Of a DNA stretch of 64,000 nucleotides, positions 35,698-45,400 are shown piece after piece. The stretch's first letter is position 1, and each line of letters begins with the position of its first letter. The notes under the pieces were generated by a model. That model saw only the letters and a list, made by a program, of their open reading frames with translations, ran no database searches and was not told the origin of the DNA. The position numbers and the translations under genes were made by a program. The DNA comes from Alkalibacillus flavidus (GTDB lineage Bacteria; Bacillota; Bacilli; Bacillales; Alkalibacillaceae): contig NZ_JBEPMX010000001.1 of the NCBI RefSeq assembly GCF_040545925.1, positions 310,001 through 374,000 of the forward strand, in the 5' to 3' direction.

Positions 35698-36048
35698 TTG
35701 GAACAGAACAAATTTGAAGACATATTACTTAATGTCAAAGAAAAGACACATGCTCTCGAAACGAAATTACCTCATTTAACAAAGCATTACTACTCATTCA
35801 CTGAATCAGCCTTTAAGCCCGATGAATTAGATGCCAAAACAAAGCAGTTAATGGCATTAAGTATTGCCGTTTACACACATGATCGTTATTGCATCGTCTA
35901 TCATGCCAAAGGCGCAGTAGATCAAAAAGCGACAGAGCAAGAAGTATTAGAAGCGATAGGTGTTGCGGTTGGTTTAGGCGGGGGTGCTGCATGGAGTCAA
36001 GCTGTCACGTTCGCTCATGATGCTTACCTTCATTTTGTAAGCAAATAA
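35698..36048 (+). CDS. AhpD-like carboxymuconolactone decarboxylase-family protein
   Basis: A 116-residue helical protein with the CMD/AhpD core AKTKQLMALSIAVYTHDRYC, IVYHAKGAVDQKATEQEV and AIGVAVGLGGGAAWSQA. AhpD enzymes use a CxxC pair; here only one cysteine is present (YCIVYHAKG), so a two-cysteine peroxidase role is unlikely and the chemistry is uncertain. The probable start is TTG at 35698 with AAAGGTG upstream; an ATG at 35656 gives 14 extra hydrophobic residues without a ribosome site. Confidence 0.75.
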   Translation: MEQNKFEDILLNVKEKTHALETKLPHLTKHYYSFTESAFKPDELDAKTKQLMALSIAVYTHDRYCIVYHAKGAVDQKATEQEVLEAIGVAVGLGGGAAWSQAVTFAHDAYLHFVSK

Positions 36049-36050
36049 TG

Positions 36051-36086
36051 AAAGCCTTCGTGTTAACTATGAACACGAAGGCTTTT
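36051..36086. terminator. Bidirectional terminator between the AhpD-like and CDGSH genes
   Basis: AAAGCCTTCGTGTT-aactatg-AACACGAAGGCTTTT is a perfect 14-bp stem between convergent genes. Confidence 0.85.
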
Positions 36087-36091
36087 ATGTA

Positions 36092-36295
36092 TTACGCTCT
36101 CGAGACATCTTGGAAGTCTATTTCTTTATGTGACCCATCACAAAACGGTTTATTTTTTGACGCGCCACAACGACAAAGTGAAAATGCAGGCTTCGTCTGA
36201 TATTCGTTACCCTCTGCATCTAACAACGTGACGTCTCCTTTTACGAGAATTGATCCATTATCTCGCACTTGAATAATCGGCTTTCCTTCACTCAT
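36092..36295 (-). CDS. CDGSH iron-sulfur domain protein
   Basis: A 67-residue protein ending in the complete CDGSH motif: LCRCGASKNKPFCDGSHKEI supplies three cysteines and a histidine for one [2Fe-2S] cluster. The N-terminal strand region (IIQVRDNGSILVKGDVTLLD) is typical of bacterial small CDGSH proteins. Proposed roles are electron or cluster transfer; no partner is evident. GGAGGG precedes the ATG. Confidence 0.9.
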   Translation of the reverse strand: MSEGKPIIQVRDNGSILVKGDVTLLDAEGNEYQTKPAFSLCRCGASKNKPFCDGSHKEIDFQDVSRA

Positions 36296-36455
36296 ATCAT
36301 CCCTCCTTTATATCATATATTATCGTATCATGTTTTATTCAAAATCAAAAGCTATTAAGTTTACATAATATTATTATAGTAATCTATCGCATGCTTGTTT
36401 TACTTATGCTTTGTATAGTAAGATTTTAATCAAATACTGAAAGGGGGGCAGCCCC

Positions 36456-37385
36456 ATTTTCACATCTAAAATTTTAAAACGAATGATACTCGTTTTACTG
36501 TCCTTGGGAGTGCTTTATAGTTTATTAAATGTCGTAACATTTCATTCTATTGAATCAAAAGCATTTTTTGACTTGGATCGCCCTATGGTCATCGCCCACC
36601 AAGGTGGTGAACATTTAAGACCATCGTCAACCATGGCAGCGTTTAAACATGCGGATGAACTCGGGGTTGACGCACTTGAAACGGATTTACATATGAGTCG
36701 AGATGGTTATTTGATTAATATTCATGACCCTACTGTTGATCGTACGACTAATGGGACAGGTAACGTATCGGATTTAACGTTAAGCGAATTGAAATCGCTT
36801 GATGCTGGTTATTATTTTGAAGGACCGAATGGTCAATTTCCATATCGTGGTGAAGGGCTTGAGTTGATCACACTGGAAGAATTGTTTCAATCGTTTCCTG
36901 ACCAGCGTTTCGTGCTTGAAATAAAAGATTCTAATCCGTCACCGCTCATTGACGACATGATTGACCGATTAATCCAATTAATTGGAGACTATAACATGCA
37001 GCACCAAGTGTTAATTGGATCGTTTGACCACGATACGATCAAACAATTTCAACGAGCGGATCCATATGATGTGGCGACTTCGGGTGGTCGAGATAATATT
37101 CGGAACTTTGTTATCACACATAAATTTCACTTACGTAATTTATATAATCCAACGATCGATTCCATCCTCATCCCACCAAGTGAAAGCGGCTTTGATTTAA
37201 CGACATCATCTATTATAAAAGGGTCTGATCGGTTAAACTTAAAATTATTTTATTGGACAATCAATGATCAAGATGAAATGCGCGAACTACTAATGTCAGG
37301 TGCAGATGGCATTATTACGGATCAACCTGATTTATTACTCGATGTTTTAAAGGAGTTAAAACAAAACGAAAGAGTGGCCCCGTAA
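36456..37385 (+). CDS. Membrane-anchored glycerophosphodiester phosphodiesterase, probable ATT start
   Basis: The enzyme hydrolyses glycerophosphodiesters to glycerol-3-phosphate and an alcohol. A TM anchor is followed by a GDPD TIM barrel: MVIAHQGGEHLRPSSTMAAF, ALETDLHMSRDGYLINIHDP (metal and catalytic histidine) and LEIKDSN; the end WTINDQDEMRELLMSGADGI is typical. The first ATG (36483) has no ribosome site. The in-frame ATT at 36456 lies 7 bp after AAGGGGGG and adds FTSKILKR, a positively charged lead for the anchor, giving 309 residues. HQGG replaces the more common HRGG. Confidence 0.85.
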   Translation: MFTSKILKRMILVLLSLGVLYSLLNVVTFHSIESKAFFDLDRPMVIAHQGGEHLRPSSTMAAFKHADELGVDALETDLHMSRDGYLINIHDPTVDRTTNGTGNVSDLTLSELKSLDAGYYFEGPNGQFPYRGEGLELITLEELFQSFPDQRFVLEIKDSNPSPLIDDMIDRLIQLIGDYNMQHQVLIGSFDHDTIKQFQRADPYDVATSGGRDNIRNFVITHKFHLRNLYNPTIDSILIPPSESGFDLTTSSIIKGSDRLNLKLFYWTINDQDEMRELLMSGADGIITDQPDLLLDVLKELKQNERVAP

Positions 37386-37398
37386 GTTGCCACTCTTT
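37369..37398. terminator. Bidirectional terminator between the GDPD and PBP genes
   Basis: AAAGAGTGGC-cccgtaagtt-GCCACTCTTT; it overlaps the last codons of the diesterase gene. Confidence 0.8.
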
Positions 37399-37401
37399 CA
37401 T

Positions 37402-39441
37402 TTACTCATAGGACTCAAAAAACTGTTTGCTTAGTTGAACAGCGAGCCCACTTCCACCGCGATCTTGCACACCTTCTATAAGTAAACTTAACACCATATC
37501 GCGTTTGCTTTGATCATAACTCACGAATAATCCGTTTTGCTTGCCGTTTTCTACTTCTTGATCTGCTTTTAATTCTACCGTCCCCGTTTTCCCTGCCATC
37601 GTTTTATTATCAATGTTAATATCAGAGGCTGATCCATTCACCACTACTTGTCGAAGTGCATCTTGAATCGTTTGATTTTGTTTATCTGTTACAATATCAT
37701 TTTTCCAAACTGACTGTTCGTCATTTAATAATAACGTTGGCTCCATGTATTGGCCGTCATTCGCAACGCCTGCATAAATCGTCGCTAAATGTGTGTTGGT
37801 CATTAATAATTCACCTTGTCCGAACGCAGTATCAGCAAGCTGCCCTTCTGATGATATCGAACCGCTATTCGACACTTGTGATTCAGGCAATGGGTACGTA
37901 AACGGGAGCGATTCACCAAACCCTAATTGATTTAAACCAGTAACGAAAGCATCTCGGCCAATATCTAATCCTAATCGTGCAAAATAAATATTATCTGAAT
38001 AGGTCATAGCTGTTTCATAGTCAACATTAGTAACATTTCCATTAACACGTGTGACGTAATAGTCACCCCAACTCGAATCTTGTTGCCATCTTAATCCTTC
38101 GATTGTCTCGACTTCCTCTGGGTTTAATTCTCCCTGTTGGAATCCGACCAAACTCGTTAATACTTTCATCGTCGAACCTGGTGCATATGTTGCAGCAAAG
38201 CGATTTAACGTTGGCTGGCCTTCACGCGTTACCAATTCATCGTATTGAGAGCTTGTCATCCCCATAACAAATCGATTAGGATCAAATGCTGGAAAACTTA
38301 ATAAACTTAACACTTCACCGGTCTTCGGATCCATTATCGTCGCTGTTCCGGCTTCATTTTCAACGATCCCGTATAATGTTTCTTGAAGATTCATGTCGAT
38401 CGTCGTTTCGATTGTTTGACCGTCTTGAGCTTTCTGTTCCACGACGCTTTGGGTTGATCCATTATGTTTTTCGATAACAATGGCAACGCCGTCTTTTGCA
38501 CGCAATTGATCTTCAAACAACTGCTCAAGTCCGCGTTTACCAATGACATCTGATGAGTCATATCCTTTATCTTGATGTTCTTCTAGCTCACTCGCTGTAA
38601 TCGGTCCTATATAACCCGTTAGATGAGCAGCAGCTTTACCATATGGATAAACGCGATCCATTTTCACTCGAGTCGTCACGCCTTCTAGTTGCGTAATAGT
38701 TGCCACTGTGTCTTGTTGGTCAATACTAATTTGCGTAATTGGCACGAAAAAGTTCGGCTCCACCCAACTTTGATTGAGTTTGTTTTGAATATAGCTTGAT
38801 GAAACGCGTAAATTGGCACTTAATTGATCAAGTGTCGCTTCCTCAAATTGATTAGGTGTAATGCCTATTTCATATACTTCACCAATAGTCGCTAACGCGT
38901 TGCCGTTTCGATCAAGAATATCACCTCGTCTACCTGACGTACGTTCTATTGCCACCTTTTCACCTTGTTCTAAATTCGGCAAAATGAGGCTTGGTTTCCA
39001 TTGAATCAACCATTTTTCTTGCTCTAACGGCTCTCCGTTTTTATTCGTTGTCACCTTTTCCATTATAACGTCAGTTTCGTATTCAATTGTTCCAGCTAAT
39101 GTGTCGAATGAAATCTGGAGTGGCATGGTATAACGGTCCGTTTCATCAATCGACTCTTTCAAAGAAGCGATATTGTCATCCGAGTCGGTCATGTCTACTG
39201 ATAACGATTTTACTTCTAAATCATTGTATAGGTTGCGATAACGATCAACATAATCCGCTTTAGCGAATGTTTCCTTCGTCGCTTCTGTTAAATCGGTTTG
39301 ATACATTTGATCAAAGGCGTTTTCTTCCCATAGCGCAATATAGTCAGCCATTTCATCGTGCGGTAATACGATAGGTTCTTCATCATTAGAACAACCAGCT
39401 ACTACGATCAACATGACTACGAACAACAATAATTTTTTCAT
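37402..39441 (-). CDS. MecA/PBP3-type class B penicillin-binding protein (lipoprotein)
   Basis: A peptidoglycan transpeptidase of 679 residues. The N-terminus is a lipoprotein signal (LIVVAGCSND, lipidated cysteine at 17). Then come an NTF2-like MecA_N domain, a dimerisation domain (RGDILDRNGNALATIGEVYE) and the transpeptidase. Catalytic motifs: STMK in APGSTMKVLTSLVGF, SDN in TYSDNIYFARLG and KTGT in MAGKTGTVELK. Related B. subtilis PbpC and staphylococcal PBP2a have low beta-lactam affinity; resistance here is not demonstrable. AGGAAC is the weak ribosome site. Confidence 0.93.
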   Translation of the reverse strand: MKKLLLFVVMLIVVAGCSNDEEPIVLPHDEMADYIALWEENAFDQMYQTDLTEATKETFAKADYVDRYRNLYNDLEVKSLSVDMTDSDDNIASLKESIDETDRYTMPLQISFDTLAGTIEYETDVIMEKVTTNKNGEPLEQEKWLIQWKPSLILPNLEQGEKVAIERTSGRRGDILDRNGNALATIGEVYEIGITPNQFEEATLDQLSANLRVSSSYIQNKLNQSWVEPNFFVPITQISIDQQDTVATITQLEGVTTRVKMDRVYPYGKAAAHLTGYIGPITASELEEHQDKGYDSSDVIGKRGLEQLFEDQLRAKDGVAIVIEKHNGSTQSVVEQKAQDGQTIETTIDMNLQETLYGIVENEAGTATIMDPKTGEVLSLLSFPAFDPNRFVMGMTSSQYDELVTREGQPTLNRFAATYAPGSTMKVLTSLVGFQQGELNPEEVETIEGLRWQQDSSWGDYYVTRVNGNVTNVDYETAMTYSDNIYFARLGLDIGRDAFVTGLNQLGFGESLPFTYPLPESQVSNSGSISSEGQLADTAFGQGELLMTNTHLATIYAGVANDGQYMEPTLLLNDEQSVWKNDIVTDKQNQTIQDALRQVVVNGSASDINIDNKTMAGKTGTVELKADQEVENGKQNGLFVSYDQSKRDMVLSLLIEGVQDRGGSGLAVQLSKQFFESYE

Positions 39442-39510
39442 CGTGTTCCTCCAATTATGTGTGTATCTCTTTCTATTTTAGCAAAAATTTGCGAAATTAG
39501 CTTATATTCG

Positions 39511-39535
39511 ATTGAACTATTTGAAAATAGGGTAA
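39511..39535 (+). promoter_or_regulatory. Possible sigma-B promoter of the lmo0937-like gene
   Basis: ATTGAA, 13 bp, GGGTAA loosely fits GTTTAA-N13-GGGTAT. The -10 lies 22 bp before the start codon. Confidence 0.3.
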
Positions 39536-39556
39536 TAATAATAGTGAGGTGATAAT

Positions 39557-39703
39557 ATGTTATGGACGATAATATTAATCATTTTAGCGATTTGGTTAAT
39601 TGGTCTAGTGCTAGAAGTAGCTGGTGGTCTTATTCATTTATTACTCGTCATTGCTGGCATTATTTTTGTCTATCAATTGATCACTGGTAAGCGAAGTTTG
39701 TAG
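39557..39703 (+). CDS. lmo0937-family small membrane protein (DUF5670-like)
   Basis: A 48-residue protein, MLWTIILIILAIWLIGLVLE then a GG-containing second membrane span and a basic tail GKRS. This two-helix pattern with MLWTI at the start is characteristic of the lmo0937 family, as I recall it. Function is unknown; relatives are stress-induced. GAGGTGA precedes the ATG. Confidence 0.8.
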   Translation: MLWTIILIILAIWLIGLVLEVAGGLIHLLLVIAGIIFVYQLITGKRSL

Positions 39704-39732
39704 CTGTCAATCGAATGATTGGCAGCTTTTTT
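39702..39732 (+). terminator. Terminator of the lmo0937-like gene
   Basis: AGCTGTCAATC-gaat-GATTGGCAGCTTTTTT, a stem including one G-T pair, overlapping the stop codon. Confidence 0.85.
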
Positions 39733-39805
39733 ACGTCAAACGTCCTCACTTCCATTCAAAACAGAATATTGTTAAAATGAACGAATGAATGAAGGAGTGA
39801 TCAAT

Positions 39806-40333
39806 ATGTCAGAGCAATATGCAAAAGCGACATTTGCAGGTGGCTGTTTTTGGTGTATGGTAAAACCGTTTGATCAGTGGGACGGTGTCGATAGTGTTAT
39901 TTCAGGTTACACAGGCGGCCATATTGACCATCCAACGTACGAACAAGTGAAATCAGGTGAAAGCGGACATTATGAGTCTGTTCAAATTACCTATGACCCG
40001 AGCAAAATTGATTATGAAACGATTCTAGATTTGTATTGGAAACAAATTGACCCGACAGATCCAGACGGACAATTCCATGATCGTGGTCCGCAATATCGTA
40101 CAGCTATCTTTTATCATAATGAGACACAAAAAACATTAGCTAAAGCGAGCCGTGCAGACCTCGAGTCATCTGGCAAGTTTAATAAACCTATTGTGACCGA
40201 GATTAAACCAGCAGAACGGTTCTACCCAGCGGAAGACTATCATCAACAGTTCTATGAAAAAAATCCAGAGGAATACGCTGAAGACCGTGCTAAATCAGGA
40301 CGAGACCAATTTATTCAACAGCACTGGGCATAA
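39806..40333 (+). CDS. msrA: Peptide-methionine (S)-S-oxide reductase MsrA
   Basis: Repairs oxidised methionine. The 175-residue protein has the catalytic FAGGCFWCMVKPF motif at residues 8-20, SGYTGGHIDHPTYEQV and YWKQIDPTDPDGQFHDRGPQ. GAAGGAG sets the ATG at 39806 rather than the in-frame ATG at 39785. The N-terminal half is close to the MsrA domain of the MsrAB fusion at 48.7 kb, so the genome has at least two MsrA activities. Confidence 0.94.
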   Translation: MSEQYAKATFAGGCFWCMVKPFDQWDGVDSVISGYTGGHIDHPTYEQVKSGESGHYESVQITYDPSKIDYETILDLYWKQIDPTDPDGQFHDRGPQYRTAIFYHNETQKTLAKASRADLESSGKFNKPIVTEIKPAERFYPAEDYHQQFYEKNPEEYAEDRAKSGRDQFIQQHWA

Positions 40334-40368
40334 AAAATCGCCACCTAGCTAAGGGTGGCGATTTTTTA
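40334..40368. terminator. Bidirectional terminator between msrA and the S9 peptidase gene
   Basis: AAAAATCGCCACC-tagctaa-GGGTGGCGATTTTTT lies between convergent stops. Confidence 0.9.
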
Positions 40369-40370
40369 TG

Positions 40371-42356
40371 TTATAGATAGTGGTTAAACCAATCGATAAT
40401 GTGTTCTAGTCGTTCAATACGTAAGTTTGGTTTACCTGTGCGTGATAAGTTATGGTCTGACTCAGGAAAACGGACAAATTCCGTTTCTTTCCGTTGATAC
40501 TTAAGGGCAATATACAATTGTTCTGCTTGTTCCATCGGGCAACGGAAATCATGTTCATTGTGAATGATTTTAAGTGGTGTTTCGATTTGATCAACGTACG
40601 CAATTGGCGAATGCTTCCACATTGTTTCAATATCATTAAATGATGCTTGAATCTGCCAATCAGTAAAGTAATACCCGATATCACTCACACCTCTGAAACT
40701 TGTCCAATTCGAAATACTTCGCTGCGTCACGGCAGCTTTAAACCGATTGGTATGACCGACGATCCAGTTCGTCATAAAACCGCCGTAACTACCACCTGTC
40801 ACACCTAAACGATTGTCATCGATCCACGGATATTGTGACAGAACATAATCAACACCTGCCATAATATCTTTATAATCGCCGTTACCATAATCACCACGTA
40901 CAGCATTGACAAACTCTTGGCCGTAACTATGGCTGCCTCTTGGATTAACGTATAACACTGCATAACCTTGGGCTGCGAAATACTGCATCTCATGGAAAAA
41001 TGTATTGCCATACATCGCATGAGGTCCACCATGAATGTTAACGATCATTGGATATTGTTTCGTTGCATCAAAATGGACAGGTTTCATTAACCAACCATGA
41101 ACCGTCCAGTCATCAAAGCTTTGATACTGAATGGGTTCAGGCTCGACTAAAATGGTCTTATCATGTAAGTCTTGATGAACGTTAGATTTTAATCTTAATG
41201 TGCCTTCTGTTAAAGATAATTCATATAACTCGCTTGGACTCGTTGGGTGACTAACCGTGACTAGTGCTGTTTGCTTGTCAGGATCAATATCGTAACCAAC
41301 GATATGTAATCGTTCGTTAATAGCCGGGTAAATCGAGCCATCTATATGCCCGTAATACAATAAGACACTTCCTTGATGCGAAACTGGGAAATAGAATGAT
41401 TCATTACTAGCCCATATTGCAGGTCTTAACACAGGTTGCTGTTGAGTGTCGGCTGCTACAAAGTCACCAACTGGCGCATCAAAATGTTCTGTTAAACAAG
41501 CTGTAACGCCCGATTGTAGATGGTAAGCATATAAATCTGCTTGTGTCGCATTTTCATAAATACGACCCATATGAGCAAATAATAAATGCTCGCCATTTGG
41601 TGATACAGTAAAACCAGATGGCGACCCTTCTTCTGTAAATAGAAGGTGCTCTGTTTTAGCTTTTAAGTTGTATAGATAGGCTTCTGAGTTAAAATTAAAG
41701 TCCTCGTCATCCGAATGATCCGTCGTATAGACGATTTGTGATTGATTTACCCACGTTTGAAAAACAAAGTTTTGCTCAGCTTGTTTCACCGTTTCAATGG
41801 CTTTCGTATTCAAATCAAGTAATTTAATCACTTGATACTTCCGTTTCAGAAGGCCAGCGCCATCGGCTTTATACTTCATACGATTAATCACAGTCGGTTT
41901 CGGCCATTCATCTTTAGTTTCTTTCTCATCTTTCTCATCATCTGACTCGTGCAAGTCTTCTGCTTTAATCGATGTTTGTAACATGATGGACTGGCCATCT
42001 GGTGAGAACTCTGCCCGTGAAACTCCTTCTTTTTCGTCGGTTAATCGTTTCGCTTCACCGCCATAACGCGACATCCAATACACTTGTTGTTTCTCGTTAC
42101 GATCAGAAATAAATATAATCGAATCACCATTTGGTGACCAGCGCGGGTTATTAACCCGAGCGTCACCAAATGTCCATTGGTTCATGACATCATGTTCAAC
42201 ATCGTAATGAAATAAGTTGGATTCGTACTGATTGTTGTCTTTATTTAATTCCGTTTGAATAAATAATGCTTCCTTATAGTCAGGTGAGTATCTAGGATTC
42301 GTTAGTGATGCTAATTGGAATAGATCGTCTACTTTGATTGGTTGTTTCGTTGCCAT
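40371..42356 (-). CDS. S9 family peptidase (acylaminoacyl-peptidase / YuxL-like)
   Basis: A 661-residue serine peptidase of the prolyl oligopeptidase clan. An N-terminal WD40-like beta-propeller (repeats such as NPRWSPNGDSIIFISDRNEK and RAEFSPDGQSIM) covers residues 1-390. The alpha/beta hydrolase domain has the nucleophile GVTGGSYGGFMTNW, aspartate in NEHDFRCP and histidine in PESDHNLSRTG. Such cytosolic enzymes trim short or N-blocked peptides. GGAGGCG precedes the ATG, and an 18-bp palindrome lies 28 bp upstream. Confidence 0.93.
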   Translation of the reverse strand: MATKQPIKVDDLFQLASLTNPRYSPDYKEALFIQTELNKDNNQYESNLFHYDVEHDVMNQWTFGDARVNNPRWSPNGDSIIFISDRNEKQQVYWMSRYGGEAKRLTDEKEGVSRAEFSPDGQSIMLQTSIKAEDLHESDDEKDEKETKDEWPKPTVINRMKYKADGAGLLKRKYQVIKLLDLNTKAIETVKQAEQNFVFQTWVNQSQIVYTTDHSDDEDFNFNSEAYLYNLKAKTEHLLFTEEGSPSGFTVSPNGEHLLFAHMGRIYENATQADLYAYHLQSGVTACLTEHFDAPVGDFVAADTQQQPVLRPAIWASNESFYFPVSHQGSVLLYYGHIDGSIYPAINERLHIVGYDIDPDKQTALVTVSHPTSPSELYELSLTEGTLRLKSNVHQDLHDKTILVEPEPIQYQSFDDWTVHGWLMKPVHFDATKQYPMIVNIHGGPHAMYGNTFFHEMQYFAAQGYAVLYVNPRGSHSYGQEFVNAVRGDYGNGDYKDIMAGVDYVLSQYPWIDDNRLGVTGGSYGGFMTNWIVGHTNRFKAAVTQRSISNWTSFRGVSDIGYYFTDWQIQASFNDIETMWKHSPIAYVDQIETPLKIIHNEHDFRCPMEQAEQLYIALKYQRKETEFVRFPESDHNLSRTGKPNLRIERLEHIIDWFNHYL

Positions 42357-42383
42357 AATTCGCCTCCATTTGTTTACTAAAGT

Positions 42384-42401
42384 TTATATTGTGCAATATA
42401 A
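42384..42401. promoter_or_regulatory. 18-bp palindrome upstream of the S9 peptidase gene
   Basis: TTATATTGTGCAATATAA has perfect 8-bp arms. It lies between the dynamin stop and the peptidase start, where an operator or promoter element would be expected. Confidence 0.3.
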
Positions 42402-42417
42402 GCTTGCAGATCTTCAG

Positions 42418-45400
42418 CTATAATTTTTGCTGTAATTTTTGTTGTAATTGTCGAATTTGCTCAGCTTGAACCTCATCATGATACAGTTTTCGTTTGGATT
42501 CAATCATCTGTTCAATACGTTCGACAAATTGTGTCGTTTCTTCACGAACAATATGATTTAATTGGTGACTATAATGCTTTTGAAATATCTCAACAAATTG
42601 AGCCTGGACGACTTTCAAATAGTCGCTAACATTGGATTCGATTTGATCAAATAAAGTTTGAACACCTTTTTGCACAAAAAATTGTTTCTGATCTTTATAA
42701 TAGGTCGTCATTTGACTGACATCCAAGTGATCAAAGATGGTTTCAAACTCACCTGATGATGCATCAGGAAGAGCTTGTTCTCCAATATATAATGCGTCGA
42801 AGTTTGTTTCACGTAGAACCCATTGATTGAAATCGTTAACCATTGTTTCAAGAACATCTTGAAAATGACGGTCTAGAATTAGGTTGGTTGAGTTAAATTC
42901 GTTTTCTAGTCGTCGTTCAATTGATATGCCTAACTCTTTTAACGCCTGTTTTAATTGATGTTGGCCCCGTTTTCCTTTATCACTGATCGTTGCTGGATTA
43001 ACCGCTTCTTTCATCATATCCATCAATTGAATCTGTACACGTTCTTGCAAATAGTGTAATAGCTCTGTGATTTGTTGATTCATTTGTTGATGGTAAATGG
43101 CAAGATCTAATGATGAGCGTTTGGTTTGTAAGTTTGCTAATTGGTCTTGATATTGCTTAATTAACGCATCTTGCTCTGATTGATGTTGCATTAATTCGTT
43201 CACCGTTTGATCAACAAACGAAGCCAGTTGATCTAAGTCATGTTGTAATGTATGAGCGACCATCATTTTAGCATCTGTTTCAATAAACGTATTAAATCGT
43301 TCAAAAAACGCTTTCGCCTGTTTGTCAGACTGCTTCTTCTCAGGTTGTTCATTTAACTGTTTACTAGACAACGCGAAAATTTGTGGCTTGTGAATACCGT
43401 TTTGTTGTAATTGTTGCTGTAAATATTGTTGCACATCGATCAGTTCATCGTGATCAGCTGCTAAGTCTGCTGCGTTTAAGACGAAAAACATTTTATCGAG
43501 TGAAAATGCCGATTTAACACGTCCAAGTTGCGATAAAAACTCTCGATCTGCTCGTGCAAACGCGTGATTATAGTAGTTCACGTAAACAATGACATCTGAA
43601 TGGCGAACATAATGCATCGACACGTTCGTATGACGAGCATGAATGGAATCAGCACCAGGTGTATCGACTAACGTCACGCCTTGATTCGTTAAATCACACG
43701 CATAATAAATAACAATTTCCTCTACATAACACGACAATGTCTCATCGGTGACATATGGTTTGAATTGAATTAAATCAAGTGTGATCGATTCATTTAATAG
43801 GGCTTCACTATGTTGTCGTCCCTTCGCAAAAGCATCAAGAAATGACCAGTCTGTCTTAGAAAGTACACGTTCTAAATAATCTTGTTGTTTATTGATAAAT
43901 GAATACATTTGATCTAGTGACTTAAATTGTTTATCCGTTGCAGGCTCAAGCAATTGCTTCACTTGGTGTATTAACGTATCCGAAGACTTAAAACGTACGA
44001 CAACATTACCATGTTCATAGTCATGATTTGGTGGTGCAATCTTATTAATCGCAGCGGTCGTCGGATTTGGTGACACAGGTAATAAAGCGTCCCCGATCCA
44101 AGCATTAGCAAAAGATGATTTTCCAGCACTAAATGCACCAAATAGAGCCACCGTATACTCTTGGTGATCGAGTTGGGCTAATGTACCATTAATCTTCGCA
44201 TATGTATCTTGTAATAATGGGATAGCCTCGATGTCATTTAGCACATCCAACGCTTGTGTGCGTACTGTTTCAATATCAATTTGCGTTTCGTCATCATCAC
44301 TTACATCCACTATTGCATCGTCTGTTCCTTCTATTTCGTCTGAAATAATGGCATCAACAGGAATTAATTGTCGTTCTTGTTCAATTTTAAGTACCGCTTC
44401 ATCTAACGCCTCTGATGGTTGATCCGATTGAAATGTCTGTCGTTTTAGTTGACCGATAAATTGTTTCTTTTCAATCGTTTCTCGGTTTGTTTGCTGAGCT
44501 TCTTCCCACTTTGCTTCAATGTCTTGCAGAGCTCTATTCAACGATTCGCGTTTTTCTTCAGATGCTTCAGAAATATTATCGAACAATTGTTTTAACAGCG
44601 GTGTTATATCTTGTTTAACATTTTGTGTGATTCGATGTTGCAACGTCTCGGTGTATTGCAAGATATACTCTTTCGTTACTTCTGCTGATGGATTAATCGC
44701 ATCACGTACCATCTGTTCGTCAATTTCGTAGTCATATTGCTGAATAGCTTGCTTTAAATCAGGATGACTTAACGATTGTTGGTCGTAAATGTTAACTAAA
44801 TGGCGACGAATATGCCAATTAATTTCCGTTGTTATACGTTTTTGTAAATTCTCTAAAAATATGTTTAATCGGCGTTGTTTTTCTTCAGCTGTTTTTTTCT
44901 TCGCAAACAACCCACCCACTTTAAACTTTGGCTGGACTGATTCAAGATATTCCCGTGCATTCTCTCGAATATCCGCTGTCATTAAATAAGCTTCATTTGT
45001 CATTTTGCCAATGGCTTGTTTATGGTCCGTTATAAACGATGACTCATCTAATGTCAGCATTTGAAGTTGATGCTTCAGGTTGTGATACTGGTCTTCATAT
45101 GACTTTTCATCTTCAGAATTAATGTCACGATCTTCATCTGTAAATTGAAGATTCGCTAGTCGTTCGATTAGTCGTTCAGTTTCACCAACCATTCGTTTCG
45201 GAAGCCGTTTATAAACGTCCTCTGTTAATGCCATCATATAATCAGTTAATGATTGCAATTGGTTATAATCATGTTCATCGTCAACTAATGACGTGGTGAA
45301 AATCGTCTCTGGTTGGAGTTCCCAATTAGCACAACTATCGCGTAAGGCTTGTAAATAGTCATCCATCTGCATTTCCTCATCGTTATGCTTATCAACTTGG

